Shown here piece by piece: positions 5,758-6,731 of a stretch of 6,731 nucleotides of DNA. This stretch comes from Propionibacteriaceae bacterium. Lineage in GTDB: Bacteria; Actinomycetota; Actinomycetes; Propionibacteriales; Propionibacteriaceae. Location: positions 1-6,731 of the forward strand of contig PMLO01000136.1 of NCBI GenBank assembly GCA_003158895.1, given 5' to 3'. How positions within the stretch are numbered: position 1 is the first letter of the stretch; every line of letters begins with the position of its first letter. The notes beneath the pieces were generated by a model. It had not been told where the DNA came from and searched no databases. It saw only the letters and a program-made list of their open reading frames with translations. The translations under genes were made by a program, and so were the position numbers.

Positions 5758-6150
5758 TCAGTGCCTTCCGAGCAGCGAGTTGATCTGTACGGTGGCGACG
5801 CGCGCCTCGATACGCATGAGCGTCAGGTTCGCGCTCAGAGGACCGGACATGACGAGCACGGCGTCGTTGCCGGCGGAGTAGACGACCAGGTGGCCCTGGG
5901 TGCCGCGGATGATGGTCTCGGTGAGCGTCCCGAGGTTGGTGCGCTCCGTGATGCGGGCGCCCAGCCCAAGGGCTGTGGCGGCCATGGCGGCGATGCGCTC
6001 GGCATCGGCTTCGGGCAGGTCGTGAGCGACGGCGAGACCATCGACCGACGCGATCATGACACCGAAGAGCTCGGGTATCGCCTCGTGCATCGATGCGATG
6101 ATCGCGGCGAGTTGTTCGGACTTGGTCGGCTGTTGCGGACCAGCAGTCAT
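5758..6150 (-). CDS. Roadblock/LC7 (MglB-like) domain protein
   Basis: The product is 130 residues, a single Roadblock/LC7 domain at the usual family length. Recognisable elements are ELFGVMIASVDGLAVA (27-42), where the strand-turn GV-x-I-x-S-x-DGL is typical, AERIAAMAATALGLGARI (50-67), the long helix, then HLVVYSAGNDAVLVM (87-101) and NLTLMRIEARVATVQINSLL (108-127). Roadblock proteins dimerise and commonly act on small Ras-like GTPases (MglB with MglA; CvnB in Streptomyces conservons). Neither a GTPase nor the DUF742/histidine-kinase genes of conservons are visible here. ATG 6150 is chosen because GGGGAG lies 7 nt upstream and the domain begins there; the reading frame stays open to 6480, but that extension has no family features. 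It is the first gene of the four-gene minus-strand operon. Confidence 0.92.
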   Translation of the reverse strand: MTAGPQQPTKSEQLAAIIASMHEAIPELFGVMIASVDGLAVAHDLPEADAERIAAMAATALGLGARITERTNLGTLTETIIRGTQGHLVVYSAGNDAVLVMSGPLSANLTLMRIEARVATVQINSLLGRH

Positions 6151-6157
6151 CGTGGTG

Positions 6158-6163
6158 CTCCCC
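6158..6163 (-). promoter_or_regulatory. Ribosome binding site fixing the Roadblock start
   Basis: GGGGAG on the minus strand, 7 nt before ATG 6150. It decides the start against the frame that stays open for another 330 bases upstream. Confidence 0.75.
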
Positions 6164-6201
6164 AGTGGTTCGTCGTGCGCGTCGGGATCCTGTCGGAGCA
6201 G

Positions 6202-6216
6202 GCGCCGCCTCGGCGC
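6202..6216 (-). promoter_or_regulatory. Short GC hairpin in the presumed Roadblock leader
   Basis: GCGCCG (6202-6207), loop CCT, CGGCGC (6211-6216) form a perfect 6-bp stem with a 3-nt loop. It lies about 50 bp before the Roadblock start. There is no U-tract in either direction, so it is not a typical terminator. Hairpins of this size arise by chance in GC-rich DNA. Confidence 0.35.
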
Positions 6217-6239
6217 GGTGGTAGTTCGCAGCACCGACG

Positions 6240-6269
6240 ACGGTAGGCCTGACCGCGAGGGACCAGCAA
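6240..6269 (-). promoter_or_regulatory. Weak candidate promoter for the Roadblock-globin-OmpA operon
   Basis: On the minus strand TTGCTG (6269-6264) and TACCGT (6245-6240) are separated by 18 nt. They partly match TTGACA/TANNNT sigma-70-type elements and sit about 90 bp upstream of ATG 6150. The match is modest and would be found by chance fairly often. Confidence 0.25.
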
Positions 6270-6307
6270 CGTGCATGAGAACCCTCTTGCCGAGAATCAG
6301 CTGCCAG

Positions 6308-6345
6308 GGTTGCGATCGCGCCGCGGCGCCGTGCAACCACGCAAC
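6308..6345. promoter_or_regulatory. GTTGC/GCAAC cluster in divergent intergenic region, possible operator
   Basis: GGTTGC (6308-6313) and GCAACC (6333-6338) form an inverted pair, and GCAAC recurs at 6341-6345. The block lies just upstream of the GH13 gene. Many sugar-glycosidase genes in actinobacteria are repressed by LacI-family proteins that bind such dyads. No regulator gene is in the window, so this is only a candidate. Confidence 0.3.
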
Positions 6346-6353
6346 GGGCCCAC

Positions 6354-6359
6354 TATCGT
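6354..6359 (+). promoter_or_regulatory. Candidate -10 element of the GH13 gene
   Basis: TATCGT matches the actinobacterial TANNNT pattern and ends 24 nt before ATG 6384. No good -35 is evident: 17 bp upstream reads GTGCAA. The GCAAC cluster would overlap the polymerase site, which would suit repression. Confidence 0.25.
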
Positions 6360-6383
6360 GACGGAACCGATGAGGGAGATCCG

Positions 6384-6731
6384 ATGACGACAGCCATGCC
6401 CCGCCTGGGATCCGACGACGCGACCTGGTGGAGACGCGCGGTCGTCTACCAGATCTATCCGCGAAGCTTCGCCGACGCATCGGGTGACGGTATCGGTGAC
6501 ATCGCCGGCATCCGGTCGCACGTCGCCTACCTCGCCGACCTCGGCGTCGACGCGGTCTGGATCAACCCGTGGTACCCGTCCCCGATGAAGGACGCCGGGT
6601 ACGACGTGGCGGACTACCGCGACATCGAGCCCGTCTTCGGCACCCTCGCCGAGGCGGAAGCGCTGCTCGCGGAGGCGAAGGCCGCGGGTCTTCGGGTCAT
6701 CCTCGACATCGTCCCCAACCACACCTCCGAC
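6384..6731 (+). CDS. GH13 alpha-glucosidase-type enzyme, N-terminal fragment (3' end outside window)
   Basis: The first 116 residues of a glycoside hydrolase family 13 protein are visible, probably an alpha-glucosidase or oligo-1,6-glucosidase cleaving alpha-glucosides in the cytoplasm. Evidence is the start of the (beta/alpha)8 barrel: WWRRAVVYQIYPRSFAD (15-31), GDGIGDIAGI (34-43), VDAVWINPWYPSPMKDAGYD (55-74) and conserved region I DIVPNH (108-113). There is no signal peptide. The catalytic nucleophile and acid/base residues lie beyond the window, so trehalose synthase or a sucrose-type isomerase cannot be excluded. ATG 6384 is preceded by AGGGAG at 6373-6378, 5 nt away; ATG 6370 is out of frame. 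It is transcribed divergently from the Roadblock operon and probably unrelated to it. Confidence 0.92.
   Translation, partial: MTTAMPRLGSDDATWWRRAVVYQIYPRSFADASGDGIGDIAGIRSHVAYLADLGVDAVWINPWYPSPMKDAGYDVADYRDIEPVFGTLAEAEALLAEAKAAGLRVILDIVPNHTSD

Noticed and set aside
5163..6150. Streptomyces-type conservon (cvn) locus
   Set aside because: Only the Roadblock member is present. No histidine kinase, DUF742 or small GTPase gene is seen within the window.
5623..6246. Plus-strand open frame opposite the Roadblock and globin genes
   Set aside because: It has no domain, and the opposite strand carries unmistakable Roadblock and protoglobin motifs with ribosome sites.
6151..6480. N-terminal extension of the Roadblock frame to 6480
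   Set aside because: The extension has no family features, overlaps the start of the GH13 gene, and GGGGAG sits correctly before ATG 6150.

Overview
The window is high-GC DNA with strong G/C preference at third codon positions and GTG/ATG starts. It looks like an actinobacterial chromosome. The order phosphate transporter - small membrane protein - DUF3349 protein matches, from memory, pitA/Rv0544c/Rv0543c of Mycobacterium tuberculosis. A relative in the Propionibacteriales is my guess, but the genus cannot be fixed from the sequence alone.

Layout. (1) Positions 2-232 (+) hold the C-terminal end of an exodeoxyribonuclease III. (2) Positions 348-3504 (+) hold a tight four-gene cluster: a PiT-family phosphate transporter (pitA), a 99-residue two-helix membrane protein overlapping it by 4 nt, a 252-residue protein made of two DUF3349 domains joined by an acidic repeat, and an Ala-rich coiled-coil protein of unknown function. 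The 115-bp gap before pitA carries GTGAAC/GTGACC repeats that resemble an inverted actinobacterial PHO box. (3) Positions 3501-6150 (-) hold a second compact four-gene cluster, transcribed towards the first: a Roadblock/LC7 protein, a stand-alone protoglobin-type haem sensor, a membrane-anchored BON + OmpA-like peptidoglycan-binding protein, and a membrane-anchored coiled-coil protein. Spacings are +1, +16 and -1 nt, so one transcript with coupled translation is likely. The two clusters meet tail to tail on a single CTAG that supplies both stop codons. (4) Positions 6384-6731 (+) hold the start of a GH13 alpha-glucosidase-type enzyme, cut by the window end. It diverges from the Roadblock operon across a 233-bp regulatory gap.

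How the genes may work together. The left cluster is a phosphate-uptake locus with conserved but uncharacterised partners. The minus-strand cluster joins a gas/redox-sensing globin and a Roadblock scaffold (a family that often partners small Ras-like GTPases) with two envelope proteins, one apparently able to grip peptidoglycan. I read it as a candidate oxygen- or redox-responsive cytoplasm-to-cell-wall module. That joint function is inferred from gene order only. It is the most interesting content of the window. No rRNA, tRNA, CRISPR array, insertion sequence or phage gene was seen.
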